From an uncultured Flavobacteriales bacterium (GTDB lineage Bacteria; Bacteroidota; Bacteroidia; Flavobacteriales; CALTNV01), in NCBI GenBank assembly GCA_943845485.1, contig CALTNV010000004.1, positions 1-14,170 on the forward strand: a stretch of DNA of 14,170 nucleotides. Reading direction: 5' to 3'. Positions 1 through 8,596 of the stretch are shown here, piece by piece. The position numbers and the translations under genes are program-made. The notes below the pieces were generated by a model that did no database searches, was not told the origin of the DNA, and was given only the letters and a program-made list of their open reading frames with translations. Each line of letters starts with the position of its first letter. Within the stretch, counting starts at the first letter, position 1.

Positions 1-6
1 ATAAGA

Positions 7-30
7 AAAGCAGCCTAAATAGGCTGCTTT
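7..30 (-). terminator. Rho-independent terminator of rpsF-rpsR-rplI operon
   Basis: A perfect 10-bp stem (7-16 with 21-30) encloses a 4-base loop. On the minus strand it is followed by a T-rich run (TTTTCTTAT). It lies about 28 bases past the rplI stop and ends the ribosomal operon. The plus strand has a poorer T-run after the stem, so the minus orientation is favoured. Confidence 0.9.
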
Positions 31-58
31 AATCTGAATTATATGTTTAAATATAATA

Positions 59-502
59 TTATCCTTCTACTACTTCAAACTCAATAGTTTCAACTATTGT
101 TTTATGTAACTTCACTGAAGCTTCATATTTACCAACAGTTTTAACATCAGACTTTAATGTAATTGCTTTACGCTCAACATCTAAGCCGTTCTTTTTAATA
201 GCATCAGCTAATTGAACATTTGATACGCTACCAAAGATTTTACCGTTTTCACCAACTTTAGCTTCAACCTTAATAGTTAAACCTTTTAATTTTGATGCTA
301 ACGCCGTTAATTCTTCAACTAACTTAGCCTCTTTATGAGCTCTTTGACGTAAAGTTTCTTCTAATTGTTTTTTAGCAGACGCTGTTGCTAAAATAGCTTT
401 CCCTTGAGGAATTAAAAAGTTTCTTCCGAAACCAGCTTTAATAGTTACAACATCATCTTTGTAACCTAATTTATTGATATCTTCTTTTAAAATAACTTCC
501 AT
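59..502 (-). CDS. rplI: 50S ribosomal protein L9 (bL9)
   Basis: This 147-residue protein is the usual length for bL9, which binds 23S rRNA near the L1 stalk. The N-terminal domain shows the family signature at about residues 5-40: LGYKDD, a GFGRNFL segment and IPQGKA. A long charged connecting helix (about 41-75) leads to the C-terminal RNA-binding domain (about 76-147), as in the classic two-domain dumbbell. It is the last gene of rpsF-rpsR-rplI, 35 bp after rpsR, and is followed by a strong terminator. The start is the ATG at 502, and the protein begins MEVILKEDI as expected. No Shine-Dalgarno sequence precedes it, which is normal in this phylum. Nothing in it is unusual. Confidence 0.97.
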   Translation of the reverse strand: MEVILKEDINKLGYKDDVVTIKAGFGRNFLIPQGKAILATASAKKQLEETLRQRAHKEAKLVEELTALASKLKGLTIKVEAKVGENGKIFGSVSNVQLADAIKKNGLDVERKAITLKSDVKTVGKYEASVKLHKTIVETIEFEVVEG

Positions 503-537
503 GATACTACTTTTAAATAAGTGTTAAACGCTAACGA

Positions 538-804
538 TTATTTTAATAAATCGGCAACATATGGTAAAATAGCTAAATGACGAGCTCTTTTTACTGCAGT
601 AGATACTTTTCTTTGGTATTTTAAAGAAGTACCAGTAATACGTCTTGGTAAAATTTTACCTTGCTCATTTATAAATTTTATTAAGAAATCAGGATCTTTA
701 TAATCGATATATTTAATACCTGATTTTTTGAAACGACAATATTTGTCTTTCTTGATATCAATACTAATTGGATTTAAGTATCTTACATTATTATCTTGTG
801 CCAT
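538..804 (-). CDS. rpsR: 30S ribosomal protein S18 (bS18)
   Basis: This 88-residue protein is bS18, a small-subunit protein that pairs with bS6 on the 30S platform. The conserved core runs from about residue 36 to 83 and includes IDYKD, LLPRR-like [10 protein letters not shown], and the [19 protein letters not shown] stretch that contacts 16S rRNA. The N-terminus is short and carries one cysteine (C23). The gene sits 18 bp after rpsF and 35 bp before rplI, the canonical order without the priB found in enterobacteria. In Flavobacterium johnsoniae ribosomes, bS18, bS6 and bS21 are known to bury the 16S anti-Shine-Dalgarno tail. The lack of any AGGAGG before the genes here fits that biology. Confidence 0.97.
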   Translation of the reverse strand: MAQDNNVRYLNPISIDIKKDKYCRFKKSGIKYIDYKDPDFLIKFINEQGKILPRRITGTSLKYQRKVSTAVKRARHLAILPYVADLLK

Positions 805-822
805 AATCTACAGTCTTTTTAA

Positions 823-1167
823 TTAAGCTTTTGAACTTTCTTTTAATTTAACTTTTCTCTTTTCAGCAAATGCTTCAAAGTGCTTATCCATTTTAACAGT
901 TAAGAATCTCATTACTCTTTCATCTCTTCTGAAAGCTGTATTGAAAGGCTCAATTACTGTTCCTGGCGCATCAAACTCAATTAAATGATAAAAACCTGTA
1001 GTTTTTTTCTGAATTGGGTAAGCTAATTTTTTTAATCCCCAATTTTCTTGAGAAGTAATAGTAGCTCCATTCTCTTTAAGCAAATCTGTAAACTTGCTTA
1101 CTGTTTCCTTTACCTGATCTTCAGATAAAACGGGAGTTACTATGAAAACAGTTTCGTAACGATTCAT
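823..1167 (-). CDS. rpsF: 30S ribosomal protein S6 (bS6)
   Basis: This 114-residue protein is bS6. The N-terminus ([19 protein letters not shown]) is typical, and the ferredoxin-like fold spans about residues 1-98. It includes the [15 protein letters not shown] segment and the [11 protein letters not shown] strand that contacts bS18 and 16S rRNA. The short Lys-rich tail (about 99-114) is also usual. It is the first gene of rpsF-rpsR-rplI. The probable promoter lies just upstream at 1199-1230 and leaves a leader of about 25-30 bases. That leader is too short, and lacks the CCG-containing hairpin, for the S6:S18 autoregulatory structure known from other phyla. Confidence 0.97.
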   Translation of the reverse strand: MNRYETVFIVTPVLSEDQVKETVSKFTDLLKENGATITSQENWGLKKLAYPIQKKTTGFYHLIEFDAPGTVIEPFNTAFRRDERVMRFLTVKMDKHFEAFAEKRKVKLKESSKA

Positions 1168-1198
1168 AATTTATTTATTTAATTAATAATTTAAAACG

Positions 1199-1230
1199 CA
1201 AAATTAGGTATTATTTTTATATAATACAAT
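1199..1230 (-). promoter_or_regulatory. Bacteroidota-type promoter of rpsF operon
   Basis: On the minus strand ATTG (1230-1227) is followed after exactly 20 bases by TAATTTTG (1206-1199). This matches the housekeeping -33/-7 consensus of Bacteroidota (TTG ... TAnnTTTG). It occupies the gap between the gatA stop and the rpsF start. No terminator separates gatA from rpsF, so the ribosomal genes may also receive read-through. Confidence 0.75.
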
Positions 1231-1231
1231 T

Positions 1232-2659
1232 TTAATTCAACACATCCTCTTCTAACCATTCTGCAAAGTTTAATAACTCAGCATCTTTATACATAGAACT
1301 CATAATTTGAATTCCAAATGGCAATTTATTTGATGGGAGTGTCATTGGCAATGATATAGCTGCATTACCTGCTATATTTGCTTGAACTGTAAATATATCT
1401 TGTAAATACATTGCAATAGGATCGTCAGAATTTTCTCCAAATTTAAAAGCAACATCTGGACAAGTTGGTGTAATTACATAATCGTAATTCTCAAAAATCT
1501 CTTCTGTTTTATTTTTTATAATACGTCTTACTTTCTGCGCTTTACCATAGTAAGCATCATAGTAACCAGAACACAACACAAAAGAACCTAACATAATTCT
1601 TCTTTTAACTTCTTCTCCAAACCCTTCCGTTCTTGAAGCAACGTATGTTTGATTTACTCCTTCTGCATTTTTACTTCTATATCCAAAACGAATACCATCA
1701 TACCTTGACAAGTTTGCTGATGCTTCGGCAGTTGTTAAAACATAATAAGTAGGAATTAAATAATCTAAATAAGGAAAAGAAACTGGCTCAATGACAAAAC
1801 CGATTGAACGAAGTTTTTCAAAAACTTTTTCTATTTCTTGTTTAATCTCAGCATCGAGTCCTTCAGAGTCAAAACAATCTTTTAAATACGCTATTTTTCC
1901 TGATGTTTTAGAAACCTGAACCTCTGATGAAGAAGGAATATCTTTTTGATACAAAGTACTATCAAATTCATCTTTTCCTTTAATCACATCCATCACCACA
2001 TTTACATCTTCTACACTTTTAGTGAAAGGACCTATTTGATCGAAAGAAGAAGCATATGACAATAAACCGTGTCGAGAGACAACCCCGTAAGAAGGCTTAT
2101 AACCTACAACACCAACAAAAGATGCTGGTTGACGTATAGAACCTCCAGTATCGCTACCTAAAGTTATATGACATAAGTTAGCTTTGACTGCTGCTGCAGA
2201 ACCTCCAGAGGAACCTCCAGGAACACGTTCTTTATCAACAGGATTTAAAACCTTTCCATAATAAGAGGTTTCATTTGAACTACCCATTGCAAACTCATCA
2301 CAATTTAAGCGCCCAATAATAATCGCATCCTCAGCTAATAATCTTTCAACAACAGTAGCACTATAAACAGCTTCAAACCCTTGTAAAATTTTAGAAGATG
2401 AAGAAACTTTATGTCCTTTATAAGATATATTATCTTTAATACCTATTACTAAGCCTGCTAATTTACCAGCAGTACCTTGTTTAATTTTTTGTTGGATTAA
2501 TTCAGCTTTTGCTAAACTTTCTTCACCCCAAACTTCAAGGAAAGCATTAATATCTTTTTGATCTTCAATATTTTGCAAATAGAACTTTACTAATGACTCA
2601 ACAGTGATTTGACCTGATGCTAAATCATTTTGAATAGACGATAATTTATGATAGTTCAA
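1232..2659 (-). CDS. gatA: Asp-tRNA(Asn)/Glu-tRNA(Gln) amidotransferase subunit A
   Basis: This 475-residue protein is the amidase subunit of GatCAB, which converts Glu-tRNA(Gln) (and in many species Asp-tRNA(Asn)) to the amide form using ammonia released from glutamine. The amidase-signature triad is complete: Lys75 in GIKDN, Ser150 in PGGSSGGSAA, and nucleophile Ser174 in DTGGSIRQP. The spacing matches GatA proteins. GRLNCDEFAMGSSNE (117-130) is a GatA-specific stretch that separates it from general amidases. The start appears to be TTG at 2659-2657: an in-frame TAA lies seven codons upstream and no ATG occurs near the N-terminus. It follows tatA by 24 bp and probably shares its transcript. 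gatB and gatC are not in this window. Confidence 0.95.
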   Translation of the reverse strand: MNYHKLSSIQNDLASGQITVESLVKFYLQNIEDQKDINAFLEVWGEESLAKAELIQQKIKQGTAGKLAGLVIGIKDNISYKGHKVSSSSKILQGFEAVYSATVVERLLAEDAIIIGRLNCDEFAMGSSNETSYYGKVLNPVDKERVPGGSSGGSAAAVKANLCHITLGSDTGGSIRQPASFVGVVGYKPSYGVVSRHGLLSYASSFDQIGPFTKSVEDVNVVMDVIKGKDEFDSTLYQKDIPSSSEVQVSKTSGKIAYLKDCFDSEGLDAEIKQEIEKVFEKLRSIGFVIEPVSFPYLDYLIPTYYVLTTAEASANLSRYDGIRFGYRSKNAEGVNQTYVASRTEGFGEEVKRRIMLGSFVLCSGYYDAYYGKAQKVRRIIKNKTEEIFENYDYVITPTCPDVAFKFGENSDDPIAMYLQDIFTVQANIAGNAAISLPMTLPSNKLPFGIQIMSSMYKDAELLNFAEWLEEDVLN

Positions 2660-2683
2660 TGTAAAAGGTTTAATAAGTTAAAA

Positions 2684-2890
2684 TTATTTTTCTGTTTTAT
2701 CAGAATCAATTTTATCTTTTGATTTGTCATCTTCGCTATTTGTAGCATCTTTAAATTCTTTCATTCCTTTACCTAAACCTTTCATTAATTCAGGAATTTT
2801 TTTACCTCCAAATAAAAGTAGTATTGCCGCAATAATTAATGTGATTTGTAAAGGCCCAAAAGCACCTAAAATAATTGAAAAAGATGTCAT
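2684..2890 (-). CDS. tatA: Sec-independent protein translocase TatA
   Basis: This 68-residue protein is a TatA/TatE-family component of the twin-arginine translocase, which moves folded proteins across the inner membrane. It has one N-terminal transmembrane helix (about residues 8-27), the FGGKKIPEL hinge (27-35), an amphipathic helix (about 35-48) and an acidic/Lys-rich tail. This is the TatA layout; TatB proteins are usually longer, with a longer amphipathic region. The start is the ATG at 2890. The gene lies 24 bp before gatA on the same strand, a likely transcriptional pair without an obvious functional link. No tatC is present in the window. Confidence 0.92.
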   Translation of the reverse strand: MTSFSIILGAFGPLQITLIIAAILLLFGGKKIPELMKGLGKGMKEFKDATNSEDDKSKDKIDSDKTEK

Positions 2891-2916
2891 CTTAATATAT
2901 TTATAAATTTATAGTA

Positions 2917-2924
2917 CAAATTTA
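2917..2924 (-). promoter_or_regulatory. Possible -7 element for tatA-gatA
   Basis: TAAATTTG on the minus strand fits the Bacteroidota -7 consensus TAnnTTTG. It is about 27 bases upstream of the tatA ATG. A good -33 TTG at the right spacing is not evident, so this is a half-match only. Confidence 0.45.
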
Positions 2925-2945
2925 AACAATTATAAAGAAAAAGGC

Positions 2946-2980
2946 TACATAGTTTAAAAATATGTTTATTACACTATGTA
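2946..2980 (-). terminator. Probable terminator of the glycosyltransferase-cyclase-sulP transcript
   Basis: The 8-base inverted repeat 2946-2953 / 2973-2980 (TACATAGT/ACTATGTA) could form a hairpin with a 19-base loop. On the minus strand it is followed by GCCTTTTTCTTTA. The 5' arm overlaps the sulP stop codon (TAG, 2976-2974). The stem is AT-rich with a long loop, so it is a weak candidate, but no other terminator exists between sulP and tatA. Confidence 0.45.
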
Positions 2981-4692
2981 TTACGTTGTAAGCCATGTGA
3001 TGTTCTGCTATACACCCCTTTATCTATAAAAATAACAGCATCGTGTATTGTTGCAAAAACAGTATTTTCATTAATTTCAGCTTGAATCACTGAATGATGA
3101 ATTTCATCTCTTAAAGGTCCTTTTAGGTTAGTAATTAAAAAATATATGTTTTTTTGTTTTAATGAAGCGAATACTGTTTTTAGCATATTCATTGAGGTTG
3201 CATCTATTCCGTTTACAGATTCTGCATCAAAAATAACATACTTTAATTTAGTCATATCTCTTTCAGCAATCCACTTAAACAACTGCTCTTTAAAATAAGA
3301 TTGATTGGCAAAATACAAACGATCATCAAATCTAAATATCAAGATATCTTCTCGCACAATTACATCATCAAACCTATCTGTATTTCTATATAAATCGGCT
3401 TCTTTAACCAATCCTAACTCAGTCATATGAGGTCTTGAGATATGAAATAAAACAAGTAAAATTGACCCAACAACCCCTATCAACAAACCTAACTGAACAC
3501 CAAATATTAAGGTGATTAAAAATGTAATCACCAAGATTATGAAATCTCGTTTATCATTAAACAACAACTCTTTACTTTCTTTTATCTTTATTAGTTTTAT
3601 AACAGAGGTGATGATAATGGCTGCTAAAATTACTTTTGGAAGAGGGTACGTTTGAAAAACTGGCGTAAAAAACAATAATGTTAATAATATAAATACAGAA
3701 CTAACAACACCAGCTATTTGAGTTTTTGCTCCTGACGACTGAAAAACGGCACTTCTAGAAAAACTTGCGGAAACAGGAAAGCCTCTAAATAAACTACCTA
3801 TAATATTTGAAAAACCTATAGCAATTAGCTCTTGACTTGGCTTTAATGCAACTTTATCATCTATTTTTTCTTGTGCTTTTGAGATTGAAATAGCGCCCAC
3901 ATACCCCATCAGACCTACAGTTAATGCAGTTGGCAACAACTGAGTAATTTGTTCTAAATCAAACGTGGGCATCACTATACTTGGTAATCCTTTTGGAATA
4001 TCCTTCACTAAAGTAAGTTGGTAAATTGATAAATCAACAAAATGAGCTATCACCATTCCAATAGCTACTAAAATTAATACATAAGGAAGTTTTGGTGCTA
4101 TTTTTTTTAAAACGAAAATAAATGTGATACTCAACAACCCAACCATTAAAGATATCATATTCCATTGTGAAAAACGAGCAAAAAGTTGATATATTAAATC
4201 AAAGACATTGTCATTTTCTACCCTAATTCCGAAAACAGTTTCAAATTGTGAGGCTGCGATAATAATTGCTGCTGCGGAAGTATACCCAACAATAACAGGG
4301 TAAGAGAGGAAATTAACAACAAAACCAAACCTTAAAAGACCTAAAACAGCTTGAATAACTCCCACCAATAAAGACAATGTTATAGCAAGACTTAAATAAT
4401 GTTCGGAACCTGGTTCTGCTATCATTTGTAAACCAGTAATCACTAAAATAGAATCTAAAGCTACAGGACCTATGGATATTTTATTTGAGGTTCCTAGCAG
4501 TGCGTATACTATTGGTGGAAGTACTGAAGAGTACAAACCGTATACCGGAGGTAAACCCGCAACTATAGCATAGGCCATACCTTGAGGAATAAGTAAGATA
4601 CCCACCGTTAAGCCAGCTACTAAATCTTGTTTAAAAACAGTCTTATCATAGCCTTTCAACCATTTAATAATTGGGAATATGACATTTAGCAT
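2974..4692 (-). CDS. SulP-family inorganic anion transporter with STAS domain
   Basis: This 572-residue inner-membrane protein has the SulP layout: a transmembrane core (about residues 20-420) and a cytoplasmic C-terminal STAS domain (about 445-557). The family signature is clear at 33-66, with LLIPQGMAYA, AGLPPVYGLYSS and a Pro-rich helix. The GFPVSASFSRSAV stretch (304-316) is the conserved core motif. The STAS loop IDATS (496-500) resembles those of anti-sigma-factor antagonists. SulP members carry sulfate, bicarbonate, dicarboxylates or other anions by proton or sodium coupling, and the substrate cannot be read from sequence. The gene starts 6 bp after the stop of the cyclase gene, so translational coupling is likely. 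No carbonic anhydrase or sulfate-assimilation gene is nearby. Confidence 0.93.
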   Translation of the reverse strand: MLNVIFPIIKWLKGYDKTVFKQDLVAGLTVGILLIPQGMAYAIVAGLPPVYGLYSSVLPPIVYALLGTSNKISIGPVALDSILVITGLQMIAEPGSEHYLSLAITLSLLVGVIQAVLGLLRFGFVVNFLSYPVIVGYTSAAAIIIAASQFETVFGIRVENDNVFDLIYQLFARFSQWNMISLMVGLLSITFIFVLKKIAPKLPYVLILVAIGMVIAHFVDLSIYQLTLVKDIPKGLPSIVMPTFDLEQITQLLPTALTVGLMGYVGAISISKAQEKIDDKVALKPSQELIAIGFSNIIGSLFRGFPVSASFSRSAVFQSSGAKTQIAGVVSSVFILLTLLFFTPVFQTYPLPKVILAAIIITSVIKLIKIKESKELLFNDKRDFIILVITFLITLIFGVQLGLLIGVVGSILLVLFHISRPHMTELGLVKEADLYRNTDRFDDVIVREDILIFRFDDRLYFANQSYFKEQLFKWIAERDMTKLKYVIFDAESVNGIDATSMNMLKTVFASLKQKNIYFLITNLKGPLRDEIHHSVIQAEINENTVFATIHDAVIFIDKGVYSRTSHGLQRNT

Positions 4693-4698
4693 AAAATT

Positions 4699-7600
4699 TT
4701 ATTTATTATAATCAAAATTTTGCAGCTTACTAATTAACTTCTGAAGATGCATATTTTTCTTATTATTTCTTGTTCTTATAGCAGTATTAGTGAAAAATTG
4801 ATGATTTGATAAAAAATTCACTTGAATTTCATCCCATTGTTTGTAAGAACTCACAAAATGTCTTTCCATTAATTCTTTTCTCAAATCATCGGCAATTAAA
4901 TCAAAATCGTCTCGCCCTAAATAATCCAAATCTGCATCACACATAATCTGCTCTAATAAATCTTTAGGTTCGTGAGGTAACATTGTTACTAAAATCAACC
5001 TACTAATTGTTTTAACCTCTGATTTATTAAATCCAAATTTGGGTAAAATTTCTTGCGCCATTGCTACACCAATAGGTTTATTTTTAGAATATTGTTCTAC
5101 AAATCCAGCATCGTGAAATAAGGCTGCTGTTTTTAATAAAAAGATATTTTTTCCTTTTACTCCCTCTTGAATAGCTAATCTTTCTGCGGCTTCACAAACA
5201 TCTAAAGTATGATTTAAATCATGATAATATAAATTATTTGGTAGTTTCTCTTTCAAAAAATCAACAATATAAGATTCTGCTTTTTTATAGTTAATGGTAC
5301 TATAAATATGTAAGTTCACATAATCAAAAAAAGCCTCGTTAGGAACTAACCCCTCTCCATTTTCTGACAATTCAGGCTTAATTTTATCTACAAAATACAT
5401 ATCTACATAACCTACATTCTTAGCCAAAACTTTACCTCTATAGGTACAGTTAAAAAAAGGTTTAATATATTGATAGGTATTTTCAGAAACATTCACTTTA
5501 CCCTCCATACCGCTTGTTTCCATCCTACTGGCCAAATTTACCGTACTTCCCCAAACATCGTATTGAATCCGTCTAACACCAATCACACCAGCAAGTAACT
5601 CCCCAGAGTTAATTCCTAATCTAATCTTCCAAGGTTTATCTTTATGATCGTATTTCTCATTAAACTCAACCATAAACTTCTGTATATTTAATGCAGCAAG
5701 AGTTCCGTATATCGGATTACTTTTACTTCTTAAAGGAACACCACCTACACACATATACGAATCTCCAATTGTTTTAATTCTTTCTAATTGAAATTCCTCT
5801 AAAATTTTATCAAAACCAACAAACATATGCTCTAGCTTTTTGACTAAAGAAACTGGATCACTACTATGTTCATCTGCTATGTTTGTAAACCCAACAATAT
5901 CTGTAAACAACACTGTTGCTAAGGCGTATTTTCTTGCAGGAGCTTTACCATTAATTTTTAATTCTTCTACGGTATTTTGTGGCAATACATTGTACAACAA
6001 CTTATCAACCATTTCTTTTTCCTCTTCTAAGGCCTCTTTTTGTAACTGTATTTTGTTTTTTTGCTCTAAAACTTCTTTAGTTCTTGTTCTAACAAGTAAT
6101 TCAAACTTTTCTTTTTGATTTTTAATTAATCTAAATCTATTTCTAACTACAATATAAACCACCAGAGAAAAAGCAACAATAATCAAAAAACGAAACCACC
6201 AAGTTTGCCAATAAGGAGTTGAAATGATAAAACTAATTGTTAATGGTTCTTTTGTCCATAAACCATCATTGTTAGATGCATAAAGTACAAACTTATATTC
6301 ATTTGGATTTAATTCGGAATATACCACTTTTCTATCTGAAACAGCTTGACCTAAAGAATCTTGGAGCCCTTCTAAGAAAAACTTATATCTATTTTTTGAC
6401 GGGTCAGCATAATGCAATGCAGAAAAACTAAATTCAATATTATTTAAATCATATTCAAGCACGAATGGTTCTTGGTTGTTAATCTCTGATTTATAACTCA
6501 ATAAATCAGAAGATAAATTTCCATGGAAAAGAGATTTACCATTCACCTTAATATCATTAATAAATATTTTAGGTAAAATACTATCATCAACAATTAAAGC
6601 TGGATTAAAAGCTGTAATTCCATTAATTCCACCAAAAAACATTTCTTTATCATCATTTATAAAATCTGCATTATGGTTAAACTCGTTACTCTGTAAACCG
6701 TCACTAATAGTGTAATTTTTAAAAATTTTATCATCAATACTAAAACGAGACAACCCTTTGTTTGTACTTAGCCAAAGATCCCTATTGTCAGCTAAAATAC
6801 TATAAACCACATCATTAGGTAAACCATCTTTATAATTATATATTTCGGTTATATTCTGAGGAATGTTATATAACACAAGCCCTTCTCCATAGGTACCTAA
6901 CCATAAAATAGAATCATTTTGCAAATACAATGACAACACCCCTGTTCTATCTAAAATTAAATTCTGTTTTTGTACCGATAACTGATGATCAATTTTTATT
7001 TCTCCATCTTTCCAGTATGCCCTACAAAGCCCATAAAAATCAGTTGCTAACCAGATATTACCTCTACTATCTATTTCAATATTTCTAATAACATCATCAG
7101 CCTGCTCATTTCCATCAATTGTAACAGGCTTTTTGGTAACAGACTTTAGAGTATGCCTATCTACAATTGATAAACCTGAATTTGTTGCCACATAGTAGTA
7201 TTTTCCGTGAACAAATACATCGTGAATTTTTTGCCCATTAGGATGGGTAGAGTCTAACACTATTTTTTTAAAGTCAACGGGAGCATCTAATTGAAAACCT
7301 GGAGATGTATAAAATAAACCATCTACATACCCTAACAACATTCTATTATAAGCTTTGTCATAAAAACTCATATAAAGGGCATTATTATCTGGTATTTTGA
7401 TATTTGATGTGATTCTTTTAGTGGTTGAAATGGCATTAAAATCTGCATTCATCCTAGAAACACCAATATCGGTACCAATCCAGTAGGCATTGTATTTATC
7501 CTGAGAGATTGACCAAACATTAGGGTTAGGTAAAGAGTTTATATTATTAGGATCGTAGCTGTAATGTTTAAATACTTGTTTATTTTGGTTAAGCGTATTG

Positions 7601-8583
7601 ATTCCTAATTTTGTTCCTATCCAAATCGTTTTAGAAAAGTCCTCTAAAATAACAAGAATATTACTATTTGATAAACTACTAGCGTTACCTAACTCACTTT
7701 TGTAATTATTTGCAACATATTTTCCATTCTCATTTTCTACGATATAAATACCATTATCTGCCGTACCGATGTAGTAGGTGTCATTTTCTCCAACATAAAC
7801 AGCTGTAATTGTTGTTCTAGGTAAACCTTTAAATGCTAATTGCAGCTTACCTTCATGAAGCTGATAAATACCTTCTGTTGTTCCTATAAAGAAAAAATCT
7901 TTAGAATTGGTTAAGCTCCAAACAGTATAGCCAGCTCCCTTAGAGTCTTGTTTTAAAACAGGTTCTAGCTTGTTTAATTCATTTAGCCTCCACAAACCAT
8001 ACTCTATTGTACCAACAAAAAGCTGATTGTTATAAAAACTCACCTTTGTTAATTGTGGCGTGTAGAGCAACTCATTATCAAAATAAATATTAGTGATTAT
8101 CTCGGTAACTATATTATACTTTGTTAATCCATTATTAGCAGTAGCTATCCAAATTACACTATCATTCTCGGCTACCATAGAGGTTACCTTTTGATTTGTA
8201 AAATGATTTAATAAATGACGAGGTAAATCTTGGTTAATTTTTTTAGTAAATGGGTTTAAGATATTTAAACCGTTACTGGTTCCTACCCAAATATTATCAT
8301 TTACATCTTGAAATAAACTGAGAACAAAATCATTGGTTAAAGTGTTTGAATCATCAATTTCATGGTAATAAGTTTCAAACTCAAACCCATCATAACGCTG
8401 TAAACCTTCTTGTGTTCCAACCCAAATAAAACCTTGTTTATCTTGAATCATTACATTAACAGTACTTTGAGAAAGGCCTTTATCTAACGACAAATGGTTA
8501 AATCTCAAGGTATTTGATTGCCCAAACAATGCCGATGTAAAAAACAATGCTAAGCAAAAATATAGATGTGAAATATATTTCAT
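4699..8583 (-). CDS. Membrane sensor adenylate cyclase: propeller repeats, Y_Y_Y, class III cyclase, HD domain
   Basis: This is a 1294-residue fusion. Residues 1-21 are a signal peptide. Fourteen IWVGTxxGL-like repeats (about 51 to 658) suggest two seven-bladed propellers, as in Bacteroidota hybrid two-component sensors. A Y_Y_Y-type domain (about 705-792) precedes one transmembrane helix (about 796-814) and a coiled coil (about 815-868). The class III cyclase (about 885-1065) has metal-binding Asp895 (FTDIVGFT) and Asp941 (TIGDSYM). Lys937 and Asp1009 (QYDVWG) are the ATP-selecting pair, and Asn1016 and Arg1020 are the transition-state residues. All are present, so it should make cAMP rather than cGMP. 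The C-terminus (about 1115-1230) is an HD phosphohydrolase-like domain with H1125, H1157-D1158 and D1216. The periplasmic ligand is unknown. The gene lies 13 bp after the glycosyltransferase and 6 bp before sulP. Confidence 0.93.
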   Translation of the reverse strand: MKYISHLYFCLALFFTSALFGQSNTLRFNHLSLDKGLSQSTVNVMIQDKQGFIWVGTQEGLQRYDGFEFETYYHEIDDSNTLTNDFVLSLFQDVNDNIWVGTSNGLNILNPFTKKINQDLPRHLLNHFTNQKVTSMVAENDSVIWIATANNGLTKYNIVTEIITNIYFDNELLYTPQLTKVSFYNNQLFVGTIEYGLWRLNELNKLEPVLKQDSKGAGYTVWSLTNSKDFFFIGTTEGIYQLHEGKLQLAFKGLPRTTITAVYVGENDTYYIGTADNGIYIVENENGKYVANNYKSELGNASSLSNSNILVILEDFSKTIWIGTKLGINTLNQNKQVFKHYSYDPNNINSLPNPNVWSISQDKYNAYWIGTDIGVSRMNADFNAISTTKRITSNIKIPDNNALYMSFYDKAYNRMLLGYVDGLFYTSPGFQLDAPVDFKKIVLDSTHPNGQKIHDVFVHGKYYYVATNSGLSIVDRHTLKSVTKKPVTIDGNEQADDVIRNIEIDSRGNIWLATDFYGLCRAYWKDGEIKIDHQLSVQKQNLILDRTGVLSLYLQNDSILWLGTYGEGLVLYNIPQNITEIYNYKDGLPNDVVYSILADNRDLWLSTNKGLSRFSIDDKIFKNYTISDGLQSNEFNHNADFINDDKEMFFGGINGITAFNPALIVDDSILPKIFINDIKVNGKSLFHGNLSSDLLSYKSEINNQEPFVLEYDLNNIEFSFSALHYADPSKNRYKFFLEGLQDSLGQAVSDRKVVYSELNPNEYKFVLYASNNDGLWTKEPLTISFIISTPYWQTWWFRFLIIVAFSLVVYIVVRNRFRLIKNQKEKFELLVRTRTKEVLEQKNKIQLQKEALEEEKEMVDKLLYNVLPQNTVEELKINGKAPARKYALATVLFTDIVGFTNIADEHSSDPVSLVKKLEHMFVGFDKILEEFQLERIKTIGDSYMCVGGVPLRSKSNPIYGTLAALNIQKFMVEFNEKYDHKDKPWKIRLGINSGELLAGVIGVRRIQYDVWGSTVNLASRMETSGMEGKVNVSENTYQYIKPFFNCTYRGKVLAKNVGYVDMYFVDKIKPELSENGEGLVPNEAFFDYVNLHIYSTINYKKAESYIVDFLKEKLPNNLYYHDLNHTLDVCEAAERLAIQEGVKGKNIFLLKTAALFHDAGFVEQYSKNKPIGVAMAQEILPKFGFNKSEVKTISRLILVTMLPHEPKDLLEQIMCDADLDYLGRDDFDLIADDLRKELMERHFVSSYKQWDEIQVNFLSNHQFFTNTAIRTRNNKKNMHLQKLISKLQNFDYNK

Positions 8584-8596
8584 TTATGTAATAAGT

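Noticed and set aside
2724..2906. Plus-strand open frame overlapping tatA
   Set aside because: tatA is a clear family match on the minus strand, and this frame shows no recognisable features.
5840..6118. Plus-strand open frame opposite the cyclase coiled coil and catalytic domain
   Set aside because: Low-complexity Ser/Phe-rich translation that mirrors Lys/Glu-rich coding on the other strand; a shadow of the real gene.
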